From CAWIVH01 sp963839475 (GTDB lineage: Bacteria; Acidobacteriota; UBA6911), in assembly GCA_963839475.1 (NCBI GenBank), contig CAWIVH010000017.1, positions 902,092 to 966,091 of the forward strand: a stretch of 64,000 bases of DNA, read 5' to 3'. Position 1 is the stretch's first letter, and each line of letters starts with the position of its first letter. The notes beneath the pieces are model-generated. The model had not been told where the DNA came from. It saw only the letters and a list, made by a program, of their open reading frames with translations, and did not search any database. A program made the translations under genes and the position numbers. Of this stretch, positions 40,122 to 48,459 are shown piece by piece.

Positions 40122-42623
40122 TTAGCTCTTGATCCTCATGCCGTAGAACGAACGGCGCACGAAAACCAGCGACAGGAGGAACAACACCGCCGCCAGGACA
40201 ATACTCAACCCCGGCCCGCCGGAATCGGCCGTCAGTTTCACGGACAATTCCACCGCCAGCAGTCCGAACAGGGTCGTGAACTTGATCACGGGGTTCATGG
40301 CCACCGAGGAGGTATCCTTAAAGGGATCACCCACCGTATCGCAAACCACCGTCGCCGCATGAAGCGCGGTCCCCTTCTCCTTCAATTCAACCTCGACGAT
40401 CTTCTTCGCGTTGTCCCACGCCGCGCCGGCGTTAGCCATGAAGATGGCCTGGAACAGGCCGAACAGAGCGATCGAAATCAGGTAGCCGATGAAGTAGTAG
40501 GGTTCAAGGAAAGCGAAAGCCAGCGTCGAGAGGAAGACCGTCAGGAAGATGTTGAACATCCCTTTCTGCGCATACTCGGTGCAGATCGCGACCACCTTCT
40601 TGCTGTCGCTGACGGAGGCCTTGTCGACCCCTTCCAGCTTGATATTCGCCTTGATGAATTCCACCGCGCGGTACGCGCCGGTGCTGACCGCCTGCGTCGA
40701 TGCCCCCGTGAACCAGTAGATCACGGCGCCGCCGGTGATCAGGCCGAGCAGGAACTGCGGGTGCAGGAGCGAGAGCTTCTCCACGTTCTGGGTCAGCCCG
40801 TTGGTGAGCAGCATGATGATCGAAAAGATCATGGTGGTGGCGCCAACGACCGCCGTGCCGATCAACACCGGTTTGGCCGTTGCCTTGAAGGTGTTCCCTG
40901 CACCGTCGTTCTCTTCGAGCAGGTCTTTCGCCTTCTCGAAGTTGACGTCTGCTAAATTAAATTCCTTCTTGAGCTCCTGTTTCACGCCCGGGATCTGCTC
41001 AATCAGCGAAAGCTCGAACACCGACTGGGCGTTGTCGGTCACCGGACCATAGGAATCGACCGCGATCGTAACCGGCCCCATTCCAAGGAACCCGAAGGCG
41101 ACCAGACCGAAGGCGAAAACCGCGGGCGCCAGCATCAGTGAGCCGATCCCCAGGGTGCTGACCAGGAAAGCGCCGCCCATCAGGGCGCAGATCGCCATGC
41201 CCAGCCAATAGGCGCTGAAATTGCCGGCAACAAAACCGGCCAGGATCGCCAGCGAAGCGCCGCCTTCACGGGCCGAATTCACGACTTCGCGAACGTGGCT
41301 CGATTCGGTGGAAGTGAACACCTTCACCAGTTCGGGAATGATCGCGCCGGCCAGCGTGCCGCAGGTGATAACGGTCGAGAGCTTCCACCACATGGTGCCG
41401 TCGCCGAGGTCGCTGATCAGCATGTACGACACCGCGTAGGTGATCGCCACCGACACAAACGAGGTCAGCCAGACCAGGCTGGTAAGAGGAGCTTCGAAGT
41501 TCATCTTGTCGACTGAGCCGTAACGGGCTTTGGAGATCGCTTCGTTGATCAGGTAGGAGAGGCCGCTGGCCACGATCATCATGATGCGCATCACGAAGAT
41601 CCAAACCAGCAACTGAACCTGGGTGATAACGGTCGGGACCGCCAGCAGGATGAAGGTAATCAACGCCACGCCCGTGACGCCGTAGGTCTCGAACCCGTCG
41701 GCCGTCGGCCCGATCGAATCGCCGGCGTTGTCGCCGGTGCAATCGGCGATCACGCCGGGGTTGCGGGCGTCGTCTTCCTTGATCTTGAAGACGATCTTCA
41801 TCAGGTCGGACCCGATGTCGGCGATCTTGGTGAAAATGCCGCCGGCGATACGAAGGGCCGCGGCGCCCAGAGATTCGCCGATGGCGAAGCCGATGAAGCA
41901 GGAGCCCGCATAATCACCGGGGACAAAGAGGAGGATGCACAGCATCATGAAGAGCTCGACGCTGATCAGCAGCATCCCGATGCTCATCCCCGCCTTGAGC
42001 GGAATCGCATAGATCGGGTAGGGCTTGCCCTTCAGGCTGGCAAACGCCGTTCTCGAGTTGGCGAAGGTGTTGATCCGGATGCCGAACCAGGCCACGCCGT
42101 AACTTCCGCCGATTCCGATCAGAGAAAAGATTACGATGACCACGACCTTAATCGGCTCCATGCGCTGCAGGAAGCCGAAGTAAATGATCATGATGATGCC
42201 GATGAAAACCTCGAGCAGCAGGATGAACTTTCCCTGCTTGACCAGGTAGGTCTTGCAGGTTTCATAGATCAGTTCCGAGATCTCCTTCATCGCCTTGTGC
42301 ACGGGCAGGTTTTTCAGCTGCATGAAGATGATGAGCCCGAAGAGCAGTCCGAGGAGGCAGACGAGCAGGCCTGCCATCAACAGTGTGCGCGCATTCATCG
42401 ATCCAAAATGGACCTGTCCGAGATCCGGGAGCACCAGGCTCGCCTCTCCGCCGGCTTTGTGCGCGGCCGGGGCGGCGGCTGGCGCCGCAGGTGCCGTCTG
42501 AGCCAGCATCACCGGCGCGGTCAACGCCGTGGACATCAGGATCGTGATCAGGACCAAAATGGCCGCGCGGCATGAATGCCGCGAGGTTTTATTACGACTA
42601 AGATTTCCGGTAAAAATATCCAT
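40122..42623 (-). CDS. Membrane-bound proton-translocating pyrophosphatase
   Basis: HppA couples hydrolysis of pyrophosphate to ion pumping across the membrane. The 833-residue protein has many membrane segments and the catalytic stretch DDARNPGVIADCTGDNAGDS with the aspartates that bind magnesium-pyrophosphate. The lysine in GAGNTFKATAK, at the site that decides potassium need, points to the K+-independent class. An N-terminal extension of about 70 residues carries a signal-like helix (ILVLITILMSTALTAPVMLA) and an Ala/Pro linker before the usual start of the fold. AAGGAG precedes the ATG at 42623, and a TATAAT lies 28 bases further up. Confidence 0.95.
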   Translation of the reverse strand: MDIFTGNLSRNKTSRHSCRAAILVLITILMSTALTAPVMLAQTAPAAPAAAPAAHKAGGEASLVLPDLGQVHFGSMNARTLLMAGLLVCLLGLLFGLIIFMQLKNLPVHKAMKEISELIYETCKTYLVKQGKFILLLEVFIGIIMIIYFGFLQRMEPIKVVVIVIFSLIGIGGSYGVAWFGIRINTFANSRTAFASLKGKPYPIYAIPLKAGMSIGMLLISVELFMMLCILLFVPGDYAGSCFIGFAIGESLGAAALRIAGGIFTKIADIGSDLMKIVFKIKEDDARNPGVIADCTGDNAGDSIGPTADGFETYGVTGVALITFILLAVPTVITQVQLLVWIFVMRIMMIVASGLSYLINEAISKARYGSVDKMNFEAPLTSLVWLTSFVSVAITYAVSYMLISDLGDGTMWWKLSTVITCGTLAGAIIPELVKVFTSTESSHVREVVNSAREGGASLAILAGFVAGNFSAYWLGMAICALMGGAFLVSTLGIGSLMLAPAVFAFGLVAFGFLGMGPVTIAVDSYGPVTDNAQSVFELSLIEQIPGVKQELKKEFNLADVNFEKAKDLLEENDGAGNTFKATAKPVLIGTAVVGATTMIFSIIMLLTNGLTQNVEKLSLLHPQFLLGLITGGAVIYWFTGASTQAVSTGAYRAVEFIKANIKLEGVDKASVSDSKKVVAICTEYAQKGMFNIFLTVFLSTLAFAFLEPYYFIGYLISIALFGLFQAIFMANAGAAWDNAKKIVEVELKEKGTALHAATVVCDTVGDPFKDTSSVAMNPVIKFTTLFGLLAVELSVKLTADSGGPGLSIVLAAVLFLLSLVFVRRSFYGMRIKS

Positions 42624-42650
42624 CAGTTAAAGTCTCCTTATGAGTGCGGC

Positions 42651-42656
42651 ATTATA
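42651..42656 (-). promoter_or_regulatory. -10 element of the pyrophosphatase gene
   Basis: TATAATGCCGC on the minus strand, 28 bases before the hppA ATG. The same eleven bases occur at the nucleoside-transporter and VanZ promoters. A good -35 hexamer at 16-18 bases is not evident. Confidence 0.55.
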
Positions 42657-42728
42657 CCCTCGAAAGGAATAAATGCATTCGAAAAAAGGGCTGAGTTCAG
42701 CATGGTTTAATAGCGGGAAATAATGAAT

Positions 42729-42984
42729 TAAACCACAAAGACCGCCAAGACCGCCAAGACGAATATGAACAGCCCGCCGCCCGGGGGCCAACGCTTCGCG
42801 TATCGCATATGCCAATCGCGTTCATGAGCGGGGTGAGAGCCGGTCGACCGGCGTTTAAGTTCAATTCTCATTCATCGGCTCTCGCTCGCAGCTCATGAAT
42901 GCGATTGGCAGCTGAACGAGCGCCCTCGGGCTGATCTGACATGGCCAAAGGCTTCGTCACGGTCTTGGAGGTCTTCGTGGTTAA
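42729..42984. repeat. Composite nested-palindrome element, copy 3 (inverted)
   Basis: The outer arms are ACCACAAAGACCGCCAAGAC and the complementary right side ending CTTCGTGGTTAA. The middle stem is GCCCGGGGGC (42779-42788) with GCCCTCGGGC (42922-42931), one mismatch. The AACGCTTCGCGTA tip comes first (42790-42802), so the middle part is reversed relative to copies 1 and 2. The inner stem, about 42809-42842 with 42876-42910, is long but has gaps, and the second tip is degenerate. It lies between the pyrophosphatase and spmB genes. Confidence 0.85.
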
Positions 42985-42988
42985 AAAT

Positions 42989-43522
42989 TCAAAACATGAA
43001 GCGGCAGACGATCAGGGCGGCAAAAAGGCTCACGATGTCCGCCACCAGCCCGGAAGCGACCGCATGGCGCGCCTTTTTCACCCCGACCGACCCGAAATAA
43101 ACCGCAATGACATAAAAAGTCGTCTCGGTGCTGGCATAGGCCGTCGCCGCCAGCCGTCCCAGAAACGAATCCGGACCGTGGGTCTTGATCAATTCGGTCA
43201 CGATCCCGAGCGACCCGCTGCCGGACAGGGGACGCATGATCGCCAGCGGCAGGATTTCCGCCGGCATCCCGACCCAGCGCAGCAGCGGATCCAGCCATCG
43301 CGCCAGCAGGTCGATGGCGCCGGCGCTGCGCAGCATCCCCACGGCCACCAGGATCGCCACCAGGTACGGGATGATCCTGACCCCGACATTGAACCCTTCC
43401 TTCGCCCCCGCGACGAAGCTCTCGTAAACCTTCACCTTCTTGAACGCCCCGAAAACCGGTATTCCCAGAAGAAAAACCGGAATCGCCCAGGTCGAAATCA
43501 GCTTCAACATTTGCTGGATCAT
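42989..43522 (-). CDS. SpmB-like nucleoside-recognition (Gate) membrane protein
   Basis: A 177-residue membrane protein of the Gate/nucleoside-recognition family, similar to spore maturation protein B. It has hydrophobic helices and the family motif MRPLSGSGSLGIVTELI, then TAYASTETTFYVIAVYFGSV. In spore formers SpmA and SpmB affect spore core dehydration; in other bacteria the pair is widespread and its role is unknown. The ATG at 43522 overlaps the spmA stop by four bases, so the two are translationally coupled. Confidence 0.88.
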   Translation of the reverse strand: MIQQMLKLISTWAIPVFLLGIPVFGAFKKVKVYESFVAGAKEGFNVGVRIIPYLVAILVAVGMLRSAGAIDLLARWLDPLLRWVGMPAEILPLAIMRPLSGSGSLGIVTELIKTHGPDSFLGRLAATAYASTETTFYVIAVYFGSVGVKKARHAVASGLVADIVSLFAALIVCRFMF

Positions 43523-44136
43523 GATTCCTTCCTTTCCCGCGCCGCGCGTTCAATCGAGAAAAGAGGAATCCGCTCCAGGATCTTCGCAGCGGTTACGCCG
43601 CTCACCACCGCGGCCAGCCCGGCCGCAATCGCCGTCCCGATGATGGCCGTGGGCTCCTTCGATCCCGCCGAAGCCATGATGCTGATCATCGTGGCCGGGA
43701 TGATCTGCAGCCCCGCGGTATTGATGGTAAGGAAGGTGCACATCGCGTTGGTCGCAACCCCGGGATTCTTGTTCAGCTTCTCGAGATCCTCCATTGCTTT
43801 CAGGCCGAGCGGCGTCGCAGCGTTGCTCAACCCCAGCATGTTGGCGGCGATGTTCATCAGCATGCTCCCCATCGCCGGATGATCGGGGGGAACGTCCGGG
43901 AACAGGCGGCGCATCACCGGCGCGATCGCCCGGGCCATCAGCTTCATCAGGCCGCTGTCCTCGGCGATCTTCATGATGCCCAGCCATAAAGTCATCACCC
44001 CGACCAGCCCGATCGCGATCGTCACCGCGTTGCCCGCGGAATCGATCGCCGCTTTGGTGACATCCTCGATTTTGCCGTTGATTCCGCCCAGGGCAACAGC
44101 AACAATAATCAACGCAAGCCAGATGTAATTGAGCAT
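43519..44136 (-). CDS. SpmA-like nucleoside-recognition (Gate) membrane protein
   Basis: A 205-residue partner of the SpmB-like protein. It has several hydrophobic helices, MLMNIAANMLGLSNAATPLG, the conserved NxxANxxGLxNAATPxG stretch, and ATNAMCTFLTINTAGLQIIP. GGAGG lies eight bases before the ATG at 44136. The pair probably forms one transport or gating unit in the inner membrane; the substrate is not known. Confidence 0.88.
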   Translation of the reverse strand: MLNYIWLALIIVAVALGGINGKIEDVTKAAIDSAGNAVTIAIGLVGVMTLWLGIMKIAEDSGLMKLMARAIAPVMRRLFPDVPPDHPAMGSMLMNIAANMLGLSNAATPLGLKAMEDLEKLNKNPGVATNAMCTFLTINTAGLQIIPATMISIMASAGSKEPTAIIGTAIAAGLAAVVSGVTAAKILERIPLFSIERAARERKES

Positions 44137-44263
44137 GCTTCAAACCTCCAGGTTTGGGGGTTCAATCGTGAGAGTCCGGTTCAAGCGTCCCATCATCAAC
44201 CATGGATCGCGCCGTTCGCAATATGATTTCTCAGGACCGGCGCCGCATTCCTGAACAGGGCCT

Positions 44264-45193
44264 ATGGATATACCAACCCTTCACCCGCCGGCGCTCCGTC
44301 CCGGTAACACCATCGCCATCATCGCCCCCGCAAGCACGATCGAAAAGAGGGACACGCTCGACGCCAGCATCGCCACACTCGGCCGGCTCGGATTCAAGGT
44401 TCGCTGCGACGAGCGGATCCTGCAGTCCAAGCGTTATCTTGCCGGCGAGGATGAGGCCCGGGCCGAAGAACTGCACCGAAACTTCGAGGATCCTGAAGTC
44501 AGGGCCGTCCTGGCCCTTCGCGGCGGGTATGGCTGCGCCCGGATCATTCCTTTCATCGACGAAAAGCGCCTCCGCCCCCATTGCAAGGTTTTCATGGGCT
44601 TCAGCGATCTCGCGACCCTGCACATCTATTTTCGCCGCCGCTTCGGCTGGGTCACGCTCCATGGTCCGATGGCGAATTCCACCCAATTGGCGGCCCTGGG
44701 CCCTGCCGAAGAACAAAACCTGATCTCGCTCTGGACCGATCCGGATTACCTCCCCAACCTTGCCTTCCCGGCTCTGGAAACCTGGTTTCCGGGGGTTGCG
44801 GAAGGAAGACTGGCCGGCGGATGCCTGGCCGTGATCCTGAGCAGCCTGGGAACACCCTATGAGATCAAAACCGCGGGCAAAATCCTTTTTCTCGAAGATG
44901 TCGGTGAAGAACCCTACCGCCTCGACCGGATGCTGACGCAGCTGAAGCTGGCCGGCAAGCTGAAGGGCGTGGCCGGCTTCATCCTCGGCACCTTTCATAA
45001 TTGCGCCCCCTCCAGTGGCCAATATACCGCCGAGGAAACCCTGCGGGAGATCCTTGGAGAGCTGGAAGTGCCGGTGCTGGCTAACTTTCCGGCTGGGCAC
45101 GGACCGGAAAACTGGGCCTTTCCATTGGGAGTCCGGGTCCGCCTGGACGCCGATCAGCGGCGAGTGGAATTCCTCGAACCCCTGGTCCGCTGA
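44264..45193 (+). CDS. LD-carboxypeptidase, peptidase family S66
   Basis: A 309-residue muramoyl-tetrapeptide LD-carboxypeptidase that removes the terminal D-alanine from cell-wall peptides in murein recycling. It starts with GNTIAIIAPASTIEKRDTL, has the serine nucleophile in VFMGFSDLATLHIYF, the Glu in LFLEDVGEEPYRLDRML and the His in PAGHGPENWAFPLG, the S66 triad. No signal peptide is seen, in line with a cytoplasmic recycling enzyme. Confidence 0.92.
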   Translation: MDIPTLHPPALRPGNTIAIIAPASTIEKRDTLDASIATLGRLGFKVRCDERILQSKRYLAGEDEARAEELHRNFEDPEVRAVLALRGGYGCARIIPFIDEKRLRPHCKVFMGFSDLATLHIYFRRRFGWVTLHGPMANSTQLAALGPAEEQNLISLWTDPDYLPNLAFPALETWFPGVAEGRLAGGCLAVILSSLGTPYEIKTAGKILFLEDVGEEPYRLDRMLTQLKLAGKLKGVAGFILGTFHNCAPSSGQYTAEETLREILGELEVPVLANFPAGHGPENWAFPLGVRVRLDADQRRVEFLEPLVR

Positions 45194-45215
45194 TGCAAAA
45201 ATGACACACTCTATC

Positions 45216-45288
45216 AAACCGCGAAGGCACAAAGCACACAAAGGTTTTGTTTATAAATCTTTGCGTCTTCGTGCCTTCGCGGTTCAAT
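45216..45288. repeat. Simple GAAGACC-type hairpin repeat
   Basis: Left arm AACCGCGAAGGCACAAAGC, right arm CTTCGTGCCTTCGCGGTTC. It lies 23 bases past the LD-carboxypeptidase stop and may act as its terminator. Confidence 0.87.
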
Positions 45289-45495
45289 CGCTCTGGCGTT
45301 CCAGTTCGTCCTGGGGTTCAAGCTAGCGCCGGATCGTAGGTGCCTGCACGAAATTAAAATTCCCGTTTACAAGTCCTCTTTGTCCTGCTAAACTAAGCCT
45401 TTAAGCCAGTTGGACCGCATCAATCTGCTCGAGTTCTTGGTTGGCAATTCAACTGAACTTCATCAGTGCCAAATGGCCCAGAGAGCCATGCGCCT

Positions 45496-46185
45496 ATGAA
45501 CCTGAAAGGTTCTTTAGTCAAACTGCAAAAATCGGGTGGCCAATTCTACCTGAAATTGGCACAACTATTTGAATCCAATCAGCTTATAAGTGACACATGG
45601 ATAGCCCTGGCCCACGATATGGACCAGCAGGCCGCCAGCATGGATTCCCTGCCCTCATCCTTCTGGAAAAAAATCGGCAGCCAGGAGGCCGAAACCCTCG
45701 CGAACTCGATCCGCTCCTGCACCTTGCCCCAGATGGAAGAATGTACCGTTAACCGAACCATCAACGGCTGCTTCGGCCGGACTCTCGATGTCGCCGAACC
45801 CCTGATCCTGCGCGCCTATGTGCCGATCATCCGGCACTTGCGGTCTGAGTTTTCCGATCAGGCACTTGAGCTGTATATCATGGTGAAAGCTCATGTTGCG
45901 CGTCTTGACAGGGTGTTTCAACAATACGCGGGTGACCCCATCCTGCTCCAGCGGGTCACCAACCTGCACGTAGCTTTCGAACACGAGGTCCAAATGCCGG
46001 CCATGCCGCCCTCGGTGAAAAAGGCCGTGGCAAAACCTGAACTCGAGCACGGCGCCAAGCACAAATCAGCCAAAAAGCCGGACAAGACCTCTCATCCCTT
46101 GGGGAAAGGGGTAAAACATCAGGCAGGCCGCAACAAGGCATTGACCGCCAAGATTGAGCTCCCGCGGCGCCGCGCACAGCGATAA
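45496..46185 (+). CDS. Helical protein with basic tail, ferritin-like in appearance
   Basis: A 229-residue protein I cannot assign firmly. Residues 1-165 are predicted to be long helices, with FYLKLAQLFESNQLISDTW and LELYIMVKAHVARLDRVFQQ and acidic and His residues spaced as in rubrerythrin or ferritin-like two-helix units; the ExxH metal motif is not clear. The last 55 residues are rich in Lys and Arg (KSAKKPDKTSHPLGKG), which could bind nucleic acid. I prefer the ATG at 45496; a GTG ten codons upstream also opens the frame. The AGCT-rich tandem array begins right after its stop. Confidence 0.6.
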   Translation: MNLKGSLVKLQKSGGQFYLKLAQLFESNQLISDTWIALAHDMDQQAASMDSLPSSFWKKIGSQEAETLANSIRSCTLPQMEECTVNRTINGCFGRTLDVAEPLILRAYVPIIRHLRSEFSDQALELYIMVKAHVARLDRVFQQYAGDPILLQRVTNLHVAFEHEVQMPAMPPSVKKAVAKPELEHGAKHKSAKKPDKTSHPLGKGVKHQAGRNKALTAKIELPRRRAQR

Positions 46186-46191
46186 GTGTAA

Positions 46192-46710
46192 TAGCTCTAA
46201 GCTTTAAGCTCTAAGCTATAAGCTATTAGCTATTAGCTATTAGCTTTTAGCCTGCAGCGGTGACACTCCGGATACACCGCCACTACCATCCCTAACCACA
46301 AAAAGCTATGAGCTCTAAGCTCTAAGCTTTAAGCTCTAAGCTTTTAGCCTGCAGTGGTAGCATCACATGCTTTCAGCAAGACAATCCTCAACCACAAAAA
46401 GCTAACAGCTCTTAGCTATTAGCTTTTAGCCTGCAGCGGTGACACCCCGGATACACTGCTACTACCATCCCTAACCACAAAAAGCTAAAAGCTCTAAGCT
46501 CTAAGCTTTAAGCTATTAGCCTGCAGCGGTGACACTCCAGATACACTGCTACTACCATCCCTAACCACAAAAAGCTAAGAGCTCTTAGCTATTGGCTTTT
46601 AGCCCGCAGCGGTGAAATCCCAGGTTCACAGAAAAACAATTTTCGACCAAAAAAAGCGTTTAGCCATGAGCTTTTAGCTTAGAGCTTAGAGCTTAGAGCT
46701 TAGAGCTGAT
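46192..46710. repeat. AGCT heptamer array with interspersed constant block
   Basis: Runs of AGCTNTA heptamers alternate with a block starting CCTGCAGCGGTGACAC and ending CTAACCACAAAAAGCTA. The CTGCAGCGG (or CAGTGG) part recurs near 46251, 46348, 46430, 46520 and 46603, giving units of 82-97 bases. Because AGCT is its own complement, each heptamer run can pair within itself. The array fills the 600-base gap before the ClpX-like gene. Confidence 0.9.
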
Positions 46711-46788
46711 AATTGATTTTTCCCATTCCAGTCCACATACTTAAGGGTGCCCTGTGGTGGTCACCGGGCTGAAACGGAGGCAGGAGAC

Positions 46789-48339
46789 TTGAGCAAAGAA
46801 ACGACTTGGCCTAATCCCGACGAACTGCGCAGAGACATGGAAGATTTCTTCTCCAAGAAATATGGTGACAAGGTTCGACTGGGGGTATTGGGCGCACAAC
46901 CCGACCAGGCCCGCACTGCCGACGAAGGGACCGAGATCACTGAGCCGCCTTTGGAGCTCGATTTCAACTACCTCCCGCGGGACATTAAAAACTATCTCGA
47001 TCGGTACGTCATCAAGCAGGATAGCGCCAAAAAGGTTCTGGCTACCGCCATCTGCGACCACTACAACCACATCAAGCGCTGCTCGGTCAAGGGCCCCTGC
47101 AAGGAATACGCCAAGCAGAACATCATCATGCTCGGCCCTACAGGCGTCGGAAAAACCTATCTCGTGCGCACCATCGCCGACCTGATCGGCGTCCCCTTCG
47201 TGAAAGCCGACGCCACCAAATTCTCGGAAACCGGCTATGTCGGCGGCGACGTCGAAGACCTGGTGCGCGAGTTGGTGCACAAGGCCGACGGCAACATCCG
47301 CCTGGCGGAATACGGGATCATTTACCTGGACGAAATCGACAAGATCGCCACCCCGAACAACATCCTCGGCCGCGACGTCAGCGGCGGCGGGGTCCAGCGC
47401 GGCCTGCTCAAGTTGATGGAGGAAACCGAAGTCAGCCTGCGCACCCCGTTTGACCTGACCTCGCAGCTGCAGGCCGCGATGGAGTTCCAGAGCAAAGGGA
47501 AGGTGAACCGCTCCACCATCAACACGCGCCACATTCTCTTCATCGTTTCCGGCGCCTTCAACGGGCTGGCCGAAATCATACGCAAGCGCCTGGGCGCCAA
47601 AAGCATCGGGTTCCGAGCCGGAAGCGCCACGGCTCCCGATGAGGACGTCTTCTCCCACGCGAAGAGCACCGACTTCATCCAGTACGGCTTCGAATCGGAG
47701 TTCATCGGCCGGCTGCCGGTGAACGTCTCCTGCCAGGAGCTCAAGGTGGAGGATCTGTTCCAGATCCTGAAGTTTTCCGAAGGTTCGATCGTGCGCCAAT
47801 ATATCCAGGCGTTCGATTCCTACGGCATCCAGGTCCAGTTCGACGACGACGGGCTGCATCGCCTGGCCGAGCTCGCCTACCTGGAAAAAACCGGCGCCCG
47901 CAGCCTGGTCGGGGTGTTTGAAAAAATCTTCCGCGAATTCAAATACCACCTTCCGCATTCGATGGTGCGGGACCTGAAGGTGGACAGCACCCTGGTCAAC
48001 CAGCCGGAAGTAATACTCAAACAGCTGTTGGCCTCAACCGAGGGCGACCACCTGAAGGTCCTCGACAACGAGGCCTATGGAGCGGCGGAAAAATGGTCGC
48101 AGAAATTCGGGATCGAGATCCGGCTGCAGCCCGAAGCGGCGCGCCTGATCAGCCAGACGTCGCTGGACAAGGGCGAGGATGTGGCAACGGTCTTCGGGCG
48201 GATCTTCAAGAACTACGAATATGGATTGAACCTTATCCGGGAAACCAAAGGGATCACGAGTTTCGAGATCACGCCGGATGTGATCCAGCAGCCGCAGGAA
48301 ACCCTCGACCGCTGGATCCGGTCCTATTACATTAAATGA
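46789..48339 (+). CDS. ClpX-like AAA+ ATPase lacking the zinc-binding domain
   Basis: A 516-residue AAA+ unfoldase resembling ClpX. It has Walker A GPTGVGKT at residues 116-123, the pore-loop GYVGGDVEDLV near 149, Walker B IIYLDEIDK near 177, and SIGFRAG near 272, which carries the IGF tripeptide used by ClpX to dock on ClpP. The N-terminal four-cysteine zinc domain of true ClpX is absent, replaced by about 60 residues with no zinc motif. Extra sequence follows the AAA+ core to the end. I chose the TTG at 46789, with GGAGG eight bases before it. No clpP is adjacent. Confidence 0.85.
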   Translation: MSKETTWPNPDELRRDMEDFFSKKYGDKVRLGVLGAQPDQARTADEGTEITEPPLELDFNYLPRDIKNYLDRYVIKQDSAKKVLATAICDHYNHIKRCSVKGPCKEYAKQNIIMLGPTGVGKTYLVRTIADLIGVPFVKADATKFSETGYVGGDVEDLVRELVHKADGNIRLAEYGIIYLDEIDKIATPNNILGRDVSGGGVQRGLLKLMEETEVSLRTPFDLTSQLQAAMEFQSKGKVNRSTINTRHILFIVSGAFNGLAEIIRKRLGAKSIGFRAGSATAPDEDVFSHAKSTDFIQYGFESEFIGRLPVNVSCQELKVEDLFQILKFSEGSIVRQYIQAFDSYGIQVQFDDDGLHRLAELAYLEKTGARSLVGVFEKIFREFKYHLPHSMVRDLKVDSTLVNQPEVILKQLLASTEGDHLKVLDNEAYGAAEKWSQKFGIEIRLQPEAARLISQTSLDKGEDVATVFGRIFKNYEYGLNLIRETKGITSFEITPDVIQQPQETLDRWIRSYYIK

Positions 48340-48351
48340 GCTGATCTAAAC

Positions 48352-48459
48352 GAACCACAAAGCCACAAAGACCTCTAAGATTTTTAAAATCAATATCTTA
48401 GTGTTCTTTGCGTCTTTGTGGTTCAATAATCCGCAATTCGCAATCCGCAATTCGCAATG
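48352..48459. repeat. Simple hairpin repeat followed by GCAATTC heptamers
   Basis: 48352-48426 is a hairpin of the ACCACAAAGCCACAAAG type. It runs straight into GCAATTC/GCAATCC heptamers at 48429-48459. The radical SAM gene, on the minus strand, ends inside this block: its last codons (ANCGLRIADY) are read from the heptamers and its stop lies at the hairpin edge. Confidence 0.85.

Noticed and set aside
42989..44136. SpmA/SpmB as proof of sporulation
   Set aside because: The pair is widespread in bacteria that do not form spores.
46192..46710. CRISPR array
   Set aside because: The repeated parts are degenerate heptamers and the intervening blocks are constant rather than unique spacers; there is no cas gene nearby.
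46192..46710. Integron attC sites
   Set aside because: No integrase and no GTTRRRY core sites are present.
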